64,000 nucleotides of DNA from Tipula vernalis. Lineage: Eukaryota; Arthropoda; Insecta; Diptera; Tipulidae. The stretch spans positions 351,211,034-351,275,033 of the forward strand of contig OY282558.1 of NCBI GenBank assembly GCA_958295665.1, written 5' to 3'. Position 1 is the first letter of the stretch; every line of letters starts with the position of its first letter. The notes below the pieces were generated by a model, which worked only from the letters and a program-made list of their open reading frames with translations, did no database searches and was not told the DNA's origin. This document shows, in pieces, positions 1 to 14,970 of the stretch. The position numbers and the translations under genes are program-made.

Positions 1-2500
1 TTAATGGTAAAAATCAAAACATTTCAATCGATCGACTCATCGGCATACGGAATATTCTGGTCCATTGATCAAACATCAGCTTCACGAACACGGAAAGCTG
101 TCTGAATTGCCGCGGAACCAATAATTTTTTTCTAAGGAGGGAACTTCACTTCCGAGGGAGTCCTGTGGCGGCTCGATATAATCTCACCACCACAACGAAT
201 CGATTCGTTCGCACGCGAACACACAGAACCGTACGGGGACACATCGTATATACAAAAATACAAAATTACAAAATAAAAGTCAAAAAAACAAAAATTCCTG
301 ATTGTTTTCTAATAAACGCAGTATATTGGGAATTAATTAATTTAGCTTGTAAAAATTTTTCTGTGAACAATAAATTTTATTTACAATAAACAATTAGTGT
401 GTGAATTAATAAATGGTAAAAACAACAAACAACAGATTACCATATATCGATGAACAAGCTAAGACGATCATTATATACGTCCCCTAACTCGAAGCTACAT
501 ACTCGTATATTCATCTATGAAAAAATCTAGAGATCTTTAAATAAAATTTTGTAATTTAGAGACCCTTATAAATCGCTGGAAGATATGGTTTCTGTACCAA
601 TTATAGATTAGCTAATTCAACAGTTTTAGCTGCTTGACCAAACAATTACTGACGGCAGTTGTGGTGAGGCTCTGCATTTTTTAGTGAATCGTAATGGCCA
701 GACAACCGTGCCTTGCAGTTATGAGGAGTATATGTTGCTAACTTTATGGTGTATGATTGGTCCCTTTCTTCAGCCACTACTGATTTTCTATGTTTACTGG
801 TTTTACTTGTTGTTGGAACATTTCATCGTTTCTTAAAAGATCACGCCTTTGCATGCAATGTAGTATTTACTCCTCTGAAAAGTATATGTCAGCAGGATTT
901 TGAGAAAATCACACTTGGAACGACTTATCGAAGTTTTGGTTTCCTTGAATGTCGGCAACCTTATTTGCCAAATAAATTTTCCATCTAGAAGAATTGTATA
1001 TAAAGAATCGCAAACATTTAGTCAGTCTAGTAAAATATACGTAATCTACAGAAAAATTTATAAATTTATTTACCTATTTTGAGTATAATCGCACCCATGT
1101 AATTCAATGTTTTTGGGAAAATGCAATACACTTGAACTAGGTGTGATGATCTGTTCAAACTCCTAGCACTTGTAAATTGTTTTATTAATAAATCTTTTCG
1201 GTGTATGTAAATGTTGTTGCATAACAATATTCCGTTGCACTAATGAGATTAAAAATCCTATCTACTTCGGAGATGATTTTTCGTTCGGTGATCGGCAATG
1301 TTTCATGTGCAATGGGCTGATTTATTTGAATCCGATAGAAGTATGTCCTCCGATGCCTCCCAATATATCTCAAGAGTTTTGCAATTTGAGAATATCGACT
1401 ATCTATTTCAATGAACCGTTCCTTACCAATAAGAGACACATTTGCAATAAGTTCAACTTTATTACAATAACGGTTGCCTATGTCCTACATTTTGGTCATT
1501 CAGTTTTATTTTTTAACTTCAAATGGTAAAGTATCATGTACTATATTCAGCCAAACCTGATGAAAAGCGTTACGATGATTTATTGCCCAACTTTCTCTTA
1601 ATATTAAGAAATTGTTTGAGAACCATGTTCGAAGATTACCCTCATCGATAAAAAAAACAAAACCTTAAATTCGGGATCTAGTTATCCATTTTGCGAAGGT
1701 AAAATAATAATATGTGAATATTACAATACCACAAAATACATGTTAGCTCTTCCTGAAACGTTGAATCGTTCCTATGTAATTGTATGTTTGTATTATTAAT
1801 AGATTAGGTTCAATCTTTATTTGACCCTTAGATTACAATTCGTAGTATCTATTGAGACCAATTAAAAAATCGACTGGATTTGATTCAAAAAAATTGAGGA
1901 TCACCACTAATTTTATATTCCATTATGGAATAGGCCAGTTGTTTGTGCGAAATACGATTCAGTTTGTAAATTTGCGAGTTTGCGTTAAATTCATTAGCTC
2001 GTCATCATAATCCTACATTAGTTTGTTTTATTCAAGCTATGGAAGCCCAATCAATACAACGAATCTTAATGTTTAAATTTGTCTTGTGCTCCTCAGTTAT
2101 AAATTTAATTGGAAACCCCAATGTGAATGTGAACCTTATGTTGGCTTGTGAAATTTTCAGTTAGAAAGAAGCTTCAGCTAGAATAATTTTCAGTTTCAGC
2201 TAATTCGCAAATTTGAGTAAACTTATCATTATTGCTTTCTGCTGCCTTTTTGTAAAAATTTTTTTTCGTAAGGATTAAGTATCTTAACACTATATACTTA
2301 TTCCAGTAATTTGTGTGATGTTGATTGTACGATAGGTTTTAACTCGACTAAACTAAGTACATATATAAAACCTTTGGTAATAATTTTCGGATTGTAATAC
2401 CGCTCGGATGACCAAGGTCTTGCCTTCTCATAATTGGATGTAATAAAATCTGAACTTTCAATTACTTTTGTAATAAAAGTTGTTGAGGAGCTAGAATTTA
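1..2500. other. A+T-rich DNA, no gene recognised
   Basis: No convincing coding region. Around 130-390 there is a less A+T-rich patch with a purine run (AAGGAGGGAAC), then GAGGGAG just before TGTGGCGG, and two AATAAA signals near 371-390. This could be the end of an LTR retroelement (polypurine tract plus LTR start), but no second LTR copy or pol gene is visible, so it is not called. Short open frames at 746-1529 have no recognisable motif. Confidence 0.4.
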
Positions 2501-2591
2501 ATTAAATGGTCCAGTCATCCATTATTATAAGGCTTTGTGAATCAAAAGCTTTCATGAACGGCATCCACCAACCACTGTATTTCGCCGGTAG

Positions 2592-2780
2592 TAAGTTAGT
2601 TCTTCACATTTAAATTCCGATTTGACAAACTTAGGCTCTTCAACCTTTTCTCCCAGAGGCAGCTGCTTAAAAGTATTGTAGATACTTTTTGTAGTTTTCG
2701 CGTATCTTACACTTATCAAAACGTGAATGAAGATTTCACATTTGTAGCTTCATTTCCTCCCTTAACAATACTGAGATAAA
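2592..2780 (+). other. Unrecognised coding-like open frame without ATG
   Basis: A stop-to-stop frame of about 59 codons runs from just after TAG near 2592 to TAA near 2780. Its composition is more protein-like than the surrounding A+T-driven frames (it contains LFNLFSQRQLLKSIVDTF). A good polypyrimidine tract and AG (CTTTTCTCCCAG, ending near 2657) lies inside it, so part could be an exon. No strong donor follows within the frame. A neighbouring frame just upstream (about 2505-2610, containing MNGIHQPLYFAG) is also open. I do not recognise the product. It may be a decayed transposon piece, an exon fragment, or chance. Confidence 0.2.
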
Positions 2781-3114
2781 TTCGCCTATTGGCCGTATTG
2801 ATTTATGTAATTGGAAAGTCGATACAGCTTTTGGCCTGAAATCTTTGATTTTTTGCATCAAAAATGCATAAAACCGCACTAGTGTGATATTAAAGTGAAT
2901 GAATGATTAGTTTGTGAATAAATCGGCTCATTTATTTTAAAATTAATTGAAATTGAAAATAGTACTAGCGAAACAAGTCACAATTGACACTTTATTTCTC
3001 ACATAAGGGACCGCATTACTGTTAGTTTACGAAGCCGCATTTTTTTATAATAAGTTGTTTGTATTCCAAGTTATTCTCAGCTAACCAAATATCCTGTTAT
3101 TATGTTTACTTCTA

Positions 3115-3138
3115 GCGTCGAATCGGCGATTTCTCATA
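3115..3138 (+). other. Candidate 24-nt exon
   Basis: The segment is bounded by a T-rich acceptor (TGTTTACTTCTAG, ending at 3114) and a donor (ATAG/GTAAAC at 3139). Two frames are open: one reads VESAISH, the other SNRRFLI. Either joins in phase to the candidate exon at 4367-4436. With 2+1 phasing the junction codon is GAA, giving RFLIEKLVVQY across the join. An alternative donor (GTAAGT at 3165) would extend the exon to 3164. The host gene is not recognised. The call rests on splice consensus and phase compatibility only; a 24-nt exon is unusually small. Confidence 0.22.
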
Positions 3139-4179
3139 GGTAAACTGCGAGTCATGAGCGCTACAGTAAGTTCTTTAGAGAAACTTTGAGTAATTGTACT
3201 CTTAGTTCATAGAACTTCGATCTTCCATTCATTTTACACTTTCGGGACCGCTTGAGCTTGAAGATTCGGTTGCTGTTAATCCGTTATTAAATTGGATTAA
3301 TAATTTACTAATCGAAACAAATTTGTTGGTGTTCAAGTTTATTGTCATTTATTTTTAATTAGGTACGAGTTTAAATACAAATTTAGAAAATGCTTAATAA
3401 ATAGAATTTATAACATTGTTTATACATAATGTTCTATTTATGCTTACATAATAAAGCATATTGCATAGTTGAAAAATAACATGTGTACATATTTCCTTTA
3501 TTAATATTCCACCTTCTGCAATCTATGCGTTTTGGCTATAAACATAATATTTATTTATTACTTAAAATTTAAATGATGACTTAACAAATAAGCGCTGTTC
3601 ACACGTGAGATGAGCTGGTCCCTTGTATCCACTGAAACCCCTTGTGGAATAGAATTAAGCTAAATATTCTTCCTGTACCTTTCTCGACCCCTACCTAATT
3701 TAAATATTTTATTTCAATAGTTGGGTCTGATTTCAGTAATCGATCAATGATTTTGGTCACAAAATGAGATTTGAGAGTTACGATTTTCCTCTACATACTA
3801 CTTTTACAATAATATTAAAATAAAATCAAACTCAATAAAATTTACTCTTGTACGTCTGGTGCACAGATAAAAACCACAATTCTCAAGTCTGATTTAACGA
3901 CCAAAATCTGTGTTCAGATTTAACCGGTGACCATAAATATTTTTTGAGATTGATTTCTTTACTTTTCGATAATTTTACAGAAATTGATTTTGCACCTCAA
4001 TTAAGATATTACGTGTATAAGAGTTCACTGGTAAACAGTTGAACAACTTCTGTAGAAATATTTTAACAGTCCTCTTGTCTCCATATTCTTAACTTGTTGA
4101 TTTATCATCTTTAAGCAAGACGTTACACCGTTTCCTATCGCAGCCATTCAACAAAACACACCTTTAAATTGTACGGAAA

Positions 4180-4850
4180 AAAAACATCTGCCACTTATGA
4201 TAAAATACAATATTTTGGCTAAAAACGTGATAAATCCAGAAAACAGATTAAAATATTACAACAAGAGTAACAAAAATACGTGAAAATTTTAAAAATTCTA
4301 AAAACAAAAAATTAACAAAAACTTTTTTTTTTTAAATTCGCTACATATTTATGATAAATTTTCCAGAAAAACTGGTCGTGCAATACTCCGATACCAATGT
4401 TGTTGTGAATATGCAGAAATTGATTACGAAAATTCGGTAGGAAAATTTGTTAAAAAAAAAAAAGTTGAAATTAGAAAAAAAAATAATTTCGGACAGAATT
4501 TTACAAAAAAAAAAATTGTTTTTTATTTAATTTATTTTTATAAAACTCTTTAATTATGTTTTATTTGTTTAATTCAAATTTAGCGATTTTATATATTTAT
4601 GTTTTGTTGTGATAATTCAAAAAAAAAAAGAAAATCGTTAGATTAAAAAAGTTGTTTGAAACACAACAATTTTTGTAGAATTTTCTAAAGATTTATTTTT
4701 TTTTTGACATTAATTTAATTTTATAGATTTTTGTTTAGATTCTTGTAAATAAATTATGTTGTTATTTTGTATAATTAAATATTTTTTTTTTTTTGGTTTT
4801 TTTTTAAATTATTTTGGTTTAGAAAAATTCTATCACATTTTTTGTCTGTT
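4180..4850. other. Homopolymer-rich A/T island around a candidate exon
   Basis: Dense A and T runs (repeated stretches of 8-12 A or T) give a base composition more extreme than the flanks. Similar islands occur at about 15000-16030, 32000-32770, 45420-46060 and 53140-53620. Each contains or adjoins one strong-looking splice donor. No repeat unit shared between the islands was recognised. Confidence 0.45.
4367..4436 (+). other. Candidate 70-nt coding exon of an unrecognised host gene
   Basis: Preceded by an acceptor with branch-like and pyrimidine context (GATAAATTTTCCAG, ending at 4366) and followed by a donor (TTCG/GTAGGAAA at 4437). Compared with its A-run-rich surroundings, the 70 nt are balanced in composition. 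Two frames are open throughout. One reads KLVVQYSDTNVVVNMQKLIT (entry phase 2, leaving 2 nt). The other reads TGRAILRYQCCCEYAEIDYE (entry phase 1, leaving 0 nt). The first looks like an ordinary helical protein segment. I cannot assign a gene family. Both frames join in phase with the candidate exons at 3115 and 45802, so the true frame is undecided. Confidence 0.38.
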
Positions 4851-7800
4851 GCTCCAGTTCTAGTGAAATAAAATATGTTTTCAAATTTTTAAGCAAATAG
4901 TTTACCATCAGCCAAGCACAATACCATTAAGTATATGGTGACTAAAAAACAGAATCTCCAATATTATACGATTTATAGTGTGTCATACCGTTTGCTATGT
5001 TATAGGAAGTTTATTTAAAACGAAACCAACTCAAAGATCGGTCTCATTAAAGATTGGCTTGTCAACACAATGTGATAAAATGCTTCTTTCGAGCGTCTTA
5101 TTTTATTAAATACTTACAGAATGGGTTTAAAAAGCTGGTATTTGATTTACGTTAAATGGTGGTCTACCCAATATAGCTGCCGTAACCTTATATCATTTTC
5201 TTCAAAATTTCTTTAGTTCAAACAGTTTCCTGTGATTTTAGCCATCTCAAAATAGCAAAATTAATCTCTGCGTGGTCCCTCTGTCTGTCGGTAACCTTAA
5301 ATTAACTCGGAAAGTGTTTATTTCATTTTCGTGAAACAAAGGCAGCCCAGACCAATATACAATTTTTTTTCATTGCCAACAACAATTTTTTTTCGTGACC
5401 ACTTACTATTTTTGTTGTAAATAAATATTTTTTCAAAGCTTTCCATCCGAGAATATAATACAGTCTTCCAAACGCGCCTACAACTTTTACAACCCGATTT
5501 AAAATATGATGGAGGTGTAAAGGATCCATTTATTTTTTGTTTTGTTCAAGCTATAAAACGTATCACAAAACTCGGACTACGTATCTACATTTGAATTAAC
5601 ACTTAGTAATTTTGAATTTAGAAATTTGTAAATTACTGAGTTTTGGTTACTGGATATCAAGCGTAACTGTATTCTACCTTAAAAAGTGAGAAGCAAAAGA
5701 ATGATTTTATGTGAGAGACCGATTGAGATACATGAGCGGAAGTGACGGCGACAATCAAGCACGCTTTAGCGCTATTACAAGTTTGGAGGTTAGAGCCATC
5801 CCATTTCTAGTAGTCTCGTTGCCCAATAGTACTACAATAAGCGGACATGCGGAGTTTTTTTGTAAACTCGGCCGAGTTACTGATTTAAAATACTAAAGAC
5901 TGATTTCAGCAAACCTGTACTCGAGGGCACCCGCGAAATATTTGTTACAAACTTATATAGTTTGTTAAAGGCGAGTTGTTCCTGCTATAGACAATGATAT
6001 AAAATTTGGCATTTTTCTATACCGTCAAAACCACCCTCCTATAGTTGCAACATTTTTTTCAAGATCTATCTTGTAAGAGCTTGTGGTTAGTAGCGAATGC
6101 TAGTTGATCCCACGACATATAAATGACATCGCTACCTGAGGAACAATCTAACTACATCATCAGTAACATTGAAAACTATCAGCGGTTTTAACTTTCTCCA
6201 GACGGTTTTTACCACATTATGTGGAATTTAAAGCTCTAAATTCGACAGAGATTTGAGATAATTGCTTCAGATTTTTCTTCAAGGTCCCTAGCTCCCAGCC
6301 ATACTATGAAGGCTGCTAGGTCGAACTATATTCGATATTCTATATTTATAAATTGAGGAAGAATTGACACTTTTAGCCGACCATGTATCAAAGTGGGCAA
6401 AGGAACTTTTTAGATTAGATTTAAAATCATTTAAAAAATGTGGAGCTTTTCGTTTAAGTTGAAGATGAGATTTTCTTGTAAACTACAAATAGGTTTCAAT
6501 CTGATAACAGATTTGTGTTTTCCTCTTAATTATAATAAACTCCGGTTCATGTTTTGCATTTGAAAGTTTCACAAGTTCAAGTAAATGATTTAATTATAAA
6601 TTGATTTTAGTATGTTCTTGATCTTGAACTACCTATACTTTCAATTTTCGCTCTGTTCCCAATATTATGCAAACGCGAAAACACACCCCATCGAATTGAC
6701 TTGGAGATACTGCAACAGCCTCGATTTAGATGACTGAGAAGAATAGATCTACTCGGACTAATGAATAACACAATACACATTTGATTTCAAACATTTCCCA
6801 TTTCTTGAATATATAAAAATTAGTTTAAGTCAAACATAATTATGTACTAGTTGAGTGGTCCGCTTAAGATGAATTTGGCAAATATCTCGAAAAGTTTGCA
6901 CCCTACGCAAAAAACGGTTTAGATCAATTTTATTTTAAAATGTTAGAGAACACAATACACACCCAAAGGCTAGATTCAATTCCGGGGCGAACTAACCAAA
7001 ATATTGGGATTAGCCACATTCATTCGAAATTTCGAATAATTCACTTTGAAGCACTGAATTAGGCTCAGTTAGAATTAGGCTCTCATCGCACTTGGTGAAC
7101 AATCAGACCATCACCAAAATCACTTAGGAAGTATTGGATTTAAATGTAATCGCCGTCTGTATGTTTACGTTAATTATACGATAATTTTACATTTGTGGGT
7201 CTTCGAGTTGATCAGCTTCATCCCTATATAGCATTGTTGCGAGTGCTCCACATTTAGTTTGTTTGTTTGTGGCAACCAACCATTTTCTATTCATGCGCCT
7301 GAATTTTGTACTAAAATAAATCTACATTTCATAACAACAACAGATCACGGATGAAATTTAAAAAGTATACATTCGGCGAATTAATATAAAATACATGTAT
7401 GTACATTTTTCGACAATAATATGCAACTGAATTTCTCTGGCAAACATCTCACTATGATTTTATGGTAGGCCGATAAGTGTAATTTAGTTATGCCAATTCG
7501 TTGATAAAGTTATTGGGATTAACTATTTAATCTTAGATTATTCGACGCTAATAACTTTTGAACGGATTATGATCAGAATATTTATGATGGTTAAAGTACA
7601 CACCACATTGGGCTATGAGAGGTGTAAAGTATGCCACCCCTTATTCTACCCTCTCCTTCCGCCACAAAAGGAAAACAGACAAAATACTTCAGATACTCGT
7701 ATAAATGCCTTAATCGAAACCAAATGTGTTTGGGGGTGATTTTCAAATGAGGCTAATAAAGGAAGAAAAAGTGGAAATAACTCTCGGTGGAGTGGAAATT

Positions 7801-8150
7801 GTATTTGTAGGTATATACGTACGTTATAATTATTCAATATCTCAAAGACCTACATAACTGAGTGAGTTTGTTATTCCGTATAACAAATATGTCAATACAT
7901 CAATAAAAATTTTTGATAACAACTCTGATTATGAAACATTAAATTTTTGTCGGTTTTTTGTTTAATTTCAGAAAATTCTTGAAAACCTATAATAAATGTA
8001 TACAACACTCAGATGTAAAATCATATATGTACATACAAACTTACGAAACATTTCATTAAATTTGTTGAATTTAATAAAAATCTTCTTTTCGACCTACAGG
8101 GTAGAAATAATACAGAAGTGCATTTAAATAGGATTATTACCAGTCATCCC
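4850..8150. other. A+T-rich DNA, no gene recognised
   Basis: Only short frames without motifs are present. The small open frames at 5323-5529, 5711-5896 and 7646-7837 show no family signature and no splice or start context worth calling. Confidence 0.4.
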
Positions 8151-8540
8151 TGATTCGGAAAAGAAGTATCGCAATCATTCGAGAATTTCGTGATTATTCG
8201 AGATTTGATGCTTTAATGGTTTTCGAAATTTAGTTGGCGTTGATTTGCATGGCATTAAGTTGCTTGGCTTCTAGATTATTCGAGGATTGCGAGTTTTAGT
8301 GTTTTAGTTTCGAAATGTTCGTGGGTTTCGAGATGATTCCTGAAAACACTCAAGAATTTCGAGAACGGATTTTGAATTGCATGACGTTTTGAATTTGCGA
8401 CTGTATGAAATGATCTTGAGATTCTTCAAAATTTTGATGGTGTTGAGTATATTGACTTATATTAAAAATTGTATAGTTAATTCAAAATTTTTGAAATTAT
8501 TTGACTTTTTTCGAGATATTTGAGGTTGAGTGCATTGCTA
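8150..8540. repeat. Cryptically simple TTCGAG/ATTCGAGA-rich stretch
   Basis: Variants of TTCGAGATNATT, TTTCGAAAT and ATTCGAG recur every 20-40 bp without a strict period. A second stretch with the same word usage lies at 13670-13970. This is scrambled simple sequence rather than a tandem array. Confidence 0.45.
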
Positions 8541-9810
8541 CTAACTAAATGTTTAACTTGATCTCGACAACTCTTCAAAAAAATCACAAATATTTTTAGA
8601 TTATTAGCTTGAAATTTAAAACTTTTTCGCGTGAAAATATCGCCCGATCAACGAAACCATAAGCGGGATTTTGCATTTTTTATTTTTACTACGACTAGCT
8701 AACTAAATGAAAATTTTGAAATGTGAGAGAAATTTTTTTCATATCTATCATCTATCTACTATCGGGAAATTAATTATTGACTTATAGAAGTGCGGCACAC
8801 TAAAAACTTGATGTATTTAGTATTTCTACCGTCGTTGACAGCTAACCACAGGGTGATTAGAAAAATTTAAGATTTTTTTAAAATTATCGTTATGATTACT
8901 TGATCTAATGGAATATCTGCTTGAGTCTGAGCATACTGTATAGTGAATAAAGAGAGGCATTAAGTTTCTCGGACCCCAGAATAGATTGCATAGAAATAAA
9001 TGAACAACAAGCTTTAAAGTAGAATTCTAGGAAACCGTTTAATCAAAATTTGTTTATTATACAAAGATGTAGCAACCTTTTAATCAAACCTGATATTCCA
9101 GTCTTGTCATGTTATGTTAACATTTAACACAAACGAAATCGAAAATGCAAATTTCACTACAGAACTTCACTTTGTAGTAAGAAGTTTAGCTAGTGAAAAA
9201 TGAATTGTTTGTATCAGAACATAAATGTCTCTGTTTTAAATATACACCCTTTTCATTGTGCGTTTATGTTTTTTTATATGAAAAATGTGAAGCAAAAATT
9301 TGACATTTATCATTTGAGTATCTTAATATTTTTTCAATCGCCTTTTACACTAGTCTCCAAAAAATTCCAGATAAACCGGATGTGAAAAAATTAGTTTGTC
9401 GATTTTCGCTAAATTGGAAATCAGATTACTTTAATTTGCAAATTTATATTTAAAAATTTTTAATTGAATGAAGATGAAAACGTAGTGAAAAATGTGTAGA
9501 AATAAATAAGTAAGCTACAGTGGTTTATATAAGTGAAATTCACCCGTGAAATTTTCATTTTCTATTTCGCGTATGTCATTTCTATATGATATGAACAATT
9601 TCATTTCACATCAAATGTATACTATAGGCTTTAAATAGAAATTTACAAGTTCAATTTACTTGATCTAAAATTTTACGACATTCGACAAACCAATTAACCG
9701 GCCAGTGTCATAATACTATAATCAGGGCACTCTAGAGAAAGGTAAATATTTATTTCTACAATACAAAAAACAAAATAAAATCTTGTTGGTGTTTTATGGT
9801 TTCTTTGATC
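8540..9810. other. A+T-rich DNA, nothing recognised
   Basis: No repeat family or coding signature was seen. The open frame at 9200-9385 has no recognisable motif. Confidence 0.35.
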
Positions 9811-9974
9811 ATGGTGGATTCGCGAGGTCGGTTTTTTCACCCAAGGGTATCTTTATCCGACTTCCTAGGTATTTAATTCCGTGCTGTCTTAATAATCAAA
9901 AAATGTGATTTGATTAATTAGGATCTTGGAAAAAAATTCCCTTGGCAAAAATCCCTCCTCGTGAATCCATCATT
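9811..9974. mobile_element. Small inverted-repeat element or hairpin (MITE-like)
   Basis: The left arm, about 9811-9849 (ATGGTGGATTCGCGAGG ... CCCAAGGG), is the imperfect reverse complement of the right arm, about 9938-9974 (CCCTTGG ... CCTCGTGAATCCATCAT). The arms are about 38 bp with several mismatches and enclose about 90 bp of A+T-rich DNA. No coding content. Target duplications could not be fixed by eye. Confidence 0.45.
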
Positions 9975-10385
9975 ACTATATGTATATTAAAATAATTTGA
10001 CAAGTTTCCTAGATCCTATAATTTATAATTAGTAAGTTATAGACGTAGTTTTAAATTATTGTACTATTCAGATTTCATTTCATTTTATTGCGATCGATCT
10101 CAATTTGATACTATTAACAAAACTTTTTTCCCCAACCCTGTTAATATCAGGCGAAAGTTTATAGCCGAAGGTAAATCGGTAATGCAGATTGTGTTATCCC
10201 AACCGAAAATAAAGAAAGTAATCAGTCGATAGTGTTTAGACGAAAATTTACTATGGATATTCATAGATTGCGCATTGAACATTATTGTTAATATTCCTAA
10301 GTGGCAAAACCTGTCTCCACTTCCTCGTGGCAAATTGTGGAAAATTTGCCTAACCCAAAAAAATATTTAATATTGATATAAAATC
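9975..10385. other. A+T-rich DNA, nothing recognised
   Basis: No coding or repeat signature. The open frame at 10100-10333 on the minus strand has no recognisable motif. Confidence 0.35.
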
Positions 10386-11075
10386 AGCCAGCCTCTAGAG
10401 TGTGATGTCTGCAGATGGATTGCTTTGATGTGACTTGTCAATAGCTATCGCAAAAAAAAAAAAATTCATTGTAAATTACCCGTCGATTGCTAAAAGATTT
10501 TTCTGAATTATTATCAAGCGATAGCCATTGACAAATCACATCCTCCTTCTATTGATTTTTGGAAATCGAATTTTCCCAGCTTTTCCGAGCGGAAAATTGA
10601 ACTGAGTTTTTTTCCTGCTATAAATATTTACAAGTGACACCAATGCAATCCATTTTTAGATATAACACTCTACAGCTGATTTTATAGAAATTTTCGAATA
10701 ATTTTTGGACAATCGCATTCTCCGCGATTTTCCACTGAATACTTGAAATGAAATTTTTTCCTGCGATAGTTTGACAAGTCATATCAAAGCAATCTATCTC
10801 CAACACTCTAGAGGCTTATTTTATACATTCATTTTTTACTTTCGACTGGAGACTTTATCAAATTTTCCGAAATCGAAAGTCTCCAGCCATTAATCGAACT
10901 GAATTATTATCAAGCGATAGACATTGACAAGTCACATCCGTGCAATCCATCTCCAGACATAACACTCTAGAAGGCTGATTTTATACAATTTTTTTTTGAT
11001 TTCCTACGCGAAACTTGAGTTGACGTTTTTCCAGCGATAGCTATTATCTGATTTTATTCCAATTTTGTGGATTCT
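10386..11075. repeat. Diverged tandem repeat cluster, unit about 110-150 bp
   Basis: The motif GCGATAGN(n)TTGACAAGTCACATC, then GCAATCCATCTCCAGACATA, ACACTCTAGAGGCTGATTTTA, a T-run and GAAATCGAA, recurs. GCGATAG occurs near 10517, 10762, 10913 and 11033. One copy at about 10393-10455 lies in the opposite orientation (CTCTAGAGTGTGATG...GATGTGACTTGTCAATAGCTATCGC). The mixed orientation suggests a rearranged array or the ends of a fold-back element rather than a clean satellite. Confidence 0.6.
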
Positions 11076-13561
<2,486 letters not shown>

Positions 13562-14970
13562 TTAGAATTTCTTCTTAGAGCTTCTTTGGATTGAAATAAG
13601 CGTAGTTTGGATTTTATAAATCAGAGTTTTTTTGGATTCATGTCCATTTTATTCAAAATTATCAACATTATTAAATATTTTCGAGATAATTTGAGGTATT
13701 TGAATTATTTTTGGATTTAAAGTTATTGAAGATTGTTCCACGATTCTAAGTTTATTCGACATTTTCGGGAATATTCGGAATATTATGAGATATCGAGATT
13801 ATTCGAGTCTATTCGAGTTCCTCAATATTTGCGCTCTAGTCGCGTCATTTTACAGAATTATTGATTCATCGATTTTTCCGATATTTTATGCGATTTTCGA
13901 GGTTTTCAAGCTTACAAATCGAAATTGTCCGATATTTTAATATTTTTCGAGATTATCAAATAGTTCCGATATTACACAATTTCAGCTGTTGAATTAAGCA
14001 TATAGCATTGAGTTCCTTGATTTTACACAGATGTGTCAGCGGCGGCTCCACCAAATAAGTGAAACAGGCGGTTTTCTTAGGCGCAAAATTGTGTAAGGTG
14101 TTAAAATCTGCGTTCAAACCTGTTTTTCTAAAAAAAAATTGCAATAAACAAGAATGAAATAGATTTGAACGGTGAACTCCGGCCTCCAGGCTTTTTGTAG
14201 ACATTTCCAAATTAGTATACAACACCAAATGAGTATCTAAAATTATCTGCGAGAACACACTACCGAATGCTTTCCGAATATTTTCGTAACATTGCGATTG
14301 ACTCACAGTGTTAATGTTAATTAAAAAGTTTCGCGAAATTAAACAACAAAAGAGGAAATGTTTAAATATTAATGCACCTAGAAATCTAATTGGTTGGTTT
14401 TGAGATTAATTTGAATTAATATGCGTAAAGTTATTTGCTATTCTGTTGCCTTAAAGTTGTTGGGGATGATTAAAATGAAAAATTAGATTTAGAGACAGAG
14501 ATGAGAAGAATGAGGCCGATTGCTGGTTGGTTATGGTTCGCTGGGCAAATAAACGGGGCTGATGGACAAATACACAACAAAAATATCTTTAATTTGCCTT
14601 AATTTTTGTATTGAAAAAACTTAATTTTTTACGCATGCAATGCAAGCATTGCATTCACGGACAAATATTTTATAGAAAAAGGACATTTTAGCTTACTTAA
14701 AATGGAAAGGACAAGTTAAACGCAAGCCTATATGTCCTGAAAAATGATGAATTTTTCTCTCCTCAGAGAGGTGTTTCTCAAACGGACTAATATTTTTATC
14801 AAACAATTGTTTATTGTTTAACTGACAAATAAACTGTGAATCAGATGTTCTTAAGATTATAACTTAAGGTTATCCCATGCTATTTTTCATCTTTTTGGAT
14901 GAGAAACACTGTAAATTAAACGTCTAATAAAAATTACGTTATTTAAGTCAATCAACAGCGAAAAATTGTG
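13562..14970. other. Cryptic TTCGAG stretch then unique A+T-rich DNA
   Basis: 13670-13970 repeats the ATTCGAGA/TTTTCGAG/CGATATT vocabulary seen at 8150-8540. On the minus strand at 13956-14306 a 116-codon ATG frame exists, with fairly balanced composition and no motif I know. It may be an unrecognised transposon piece. The rest has no coding signal. Confidence 0.35.

Noticed and set aside
130..420. Possible polypurine tract and LTR with AATAAA signals
   Set aside because: No second LTR, no pol sequence upstream and no target duplication visible.
13956..14306. 116-codon ATG frame on the minus strand
   Set aside because: Long for the background and of balanced composition, but no motif, splice context or homologue recalled. 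Kept only as a note.
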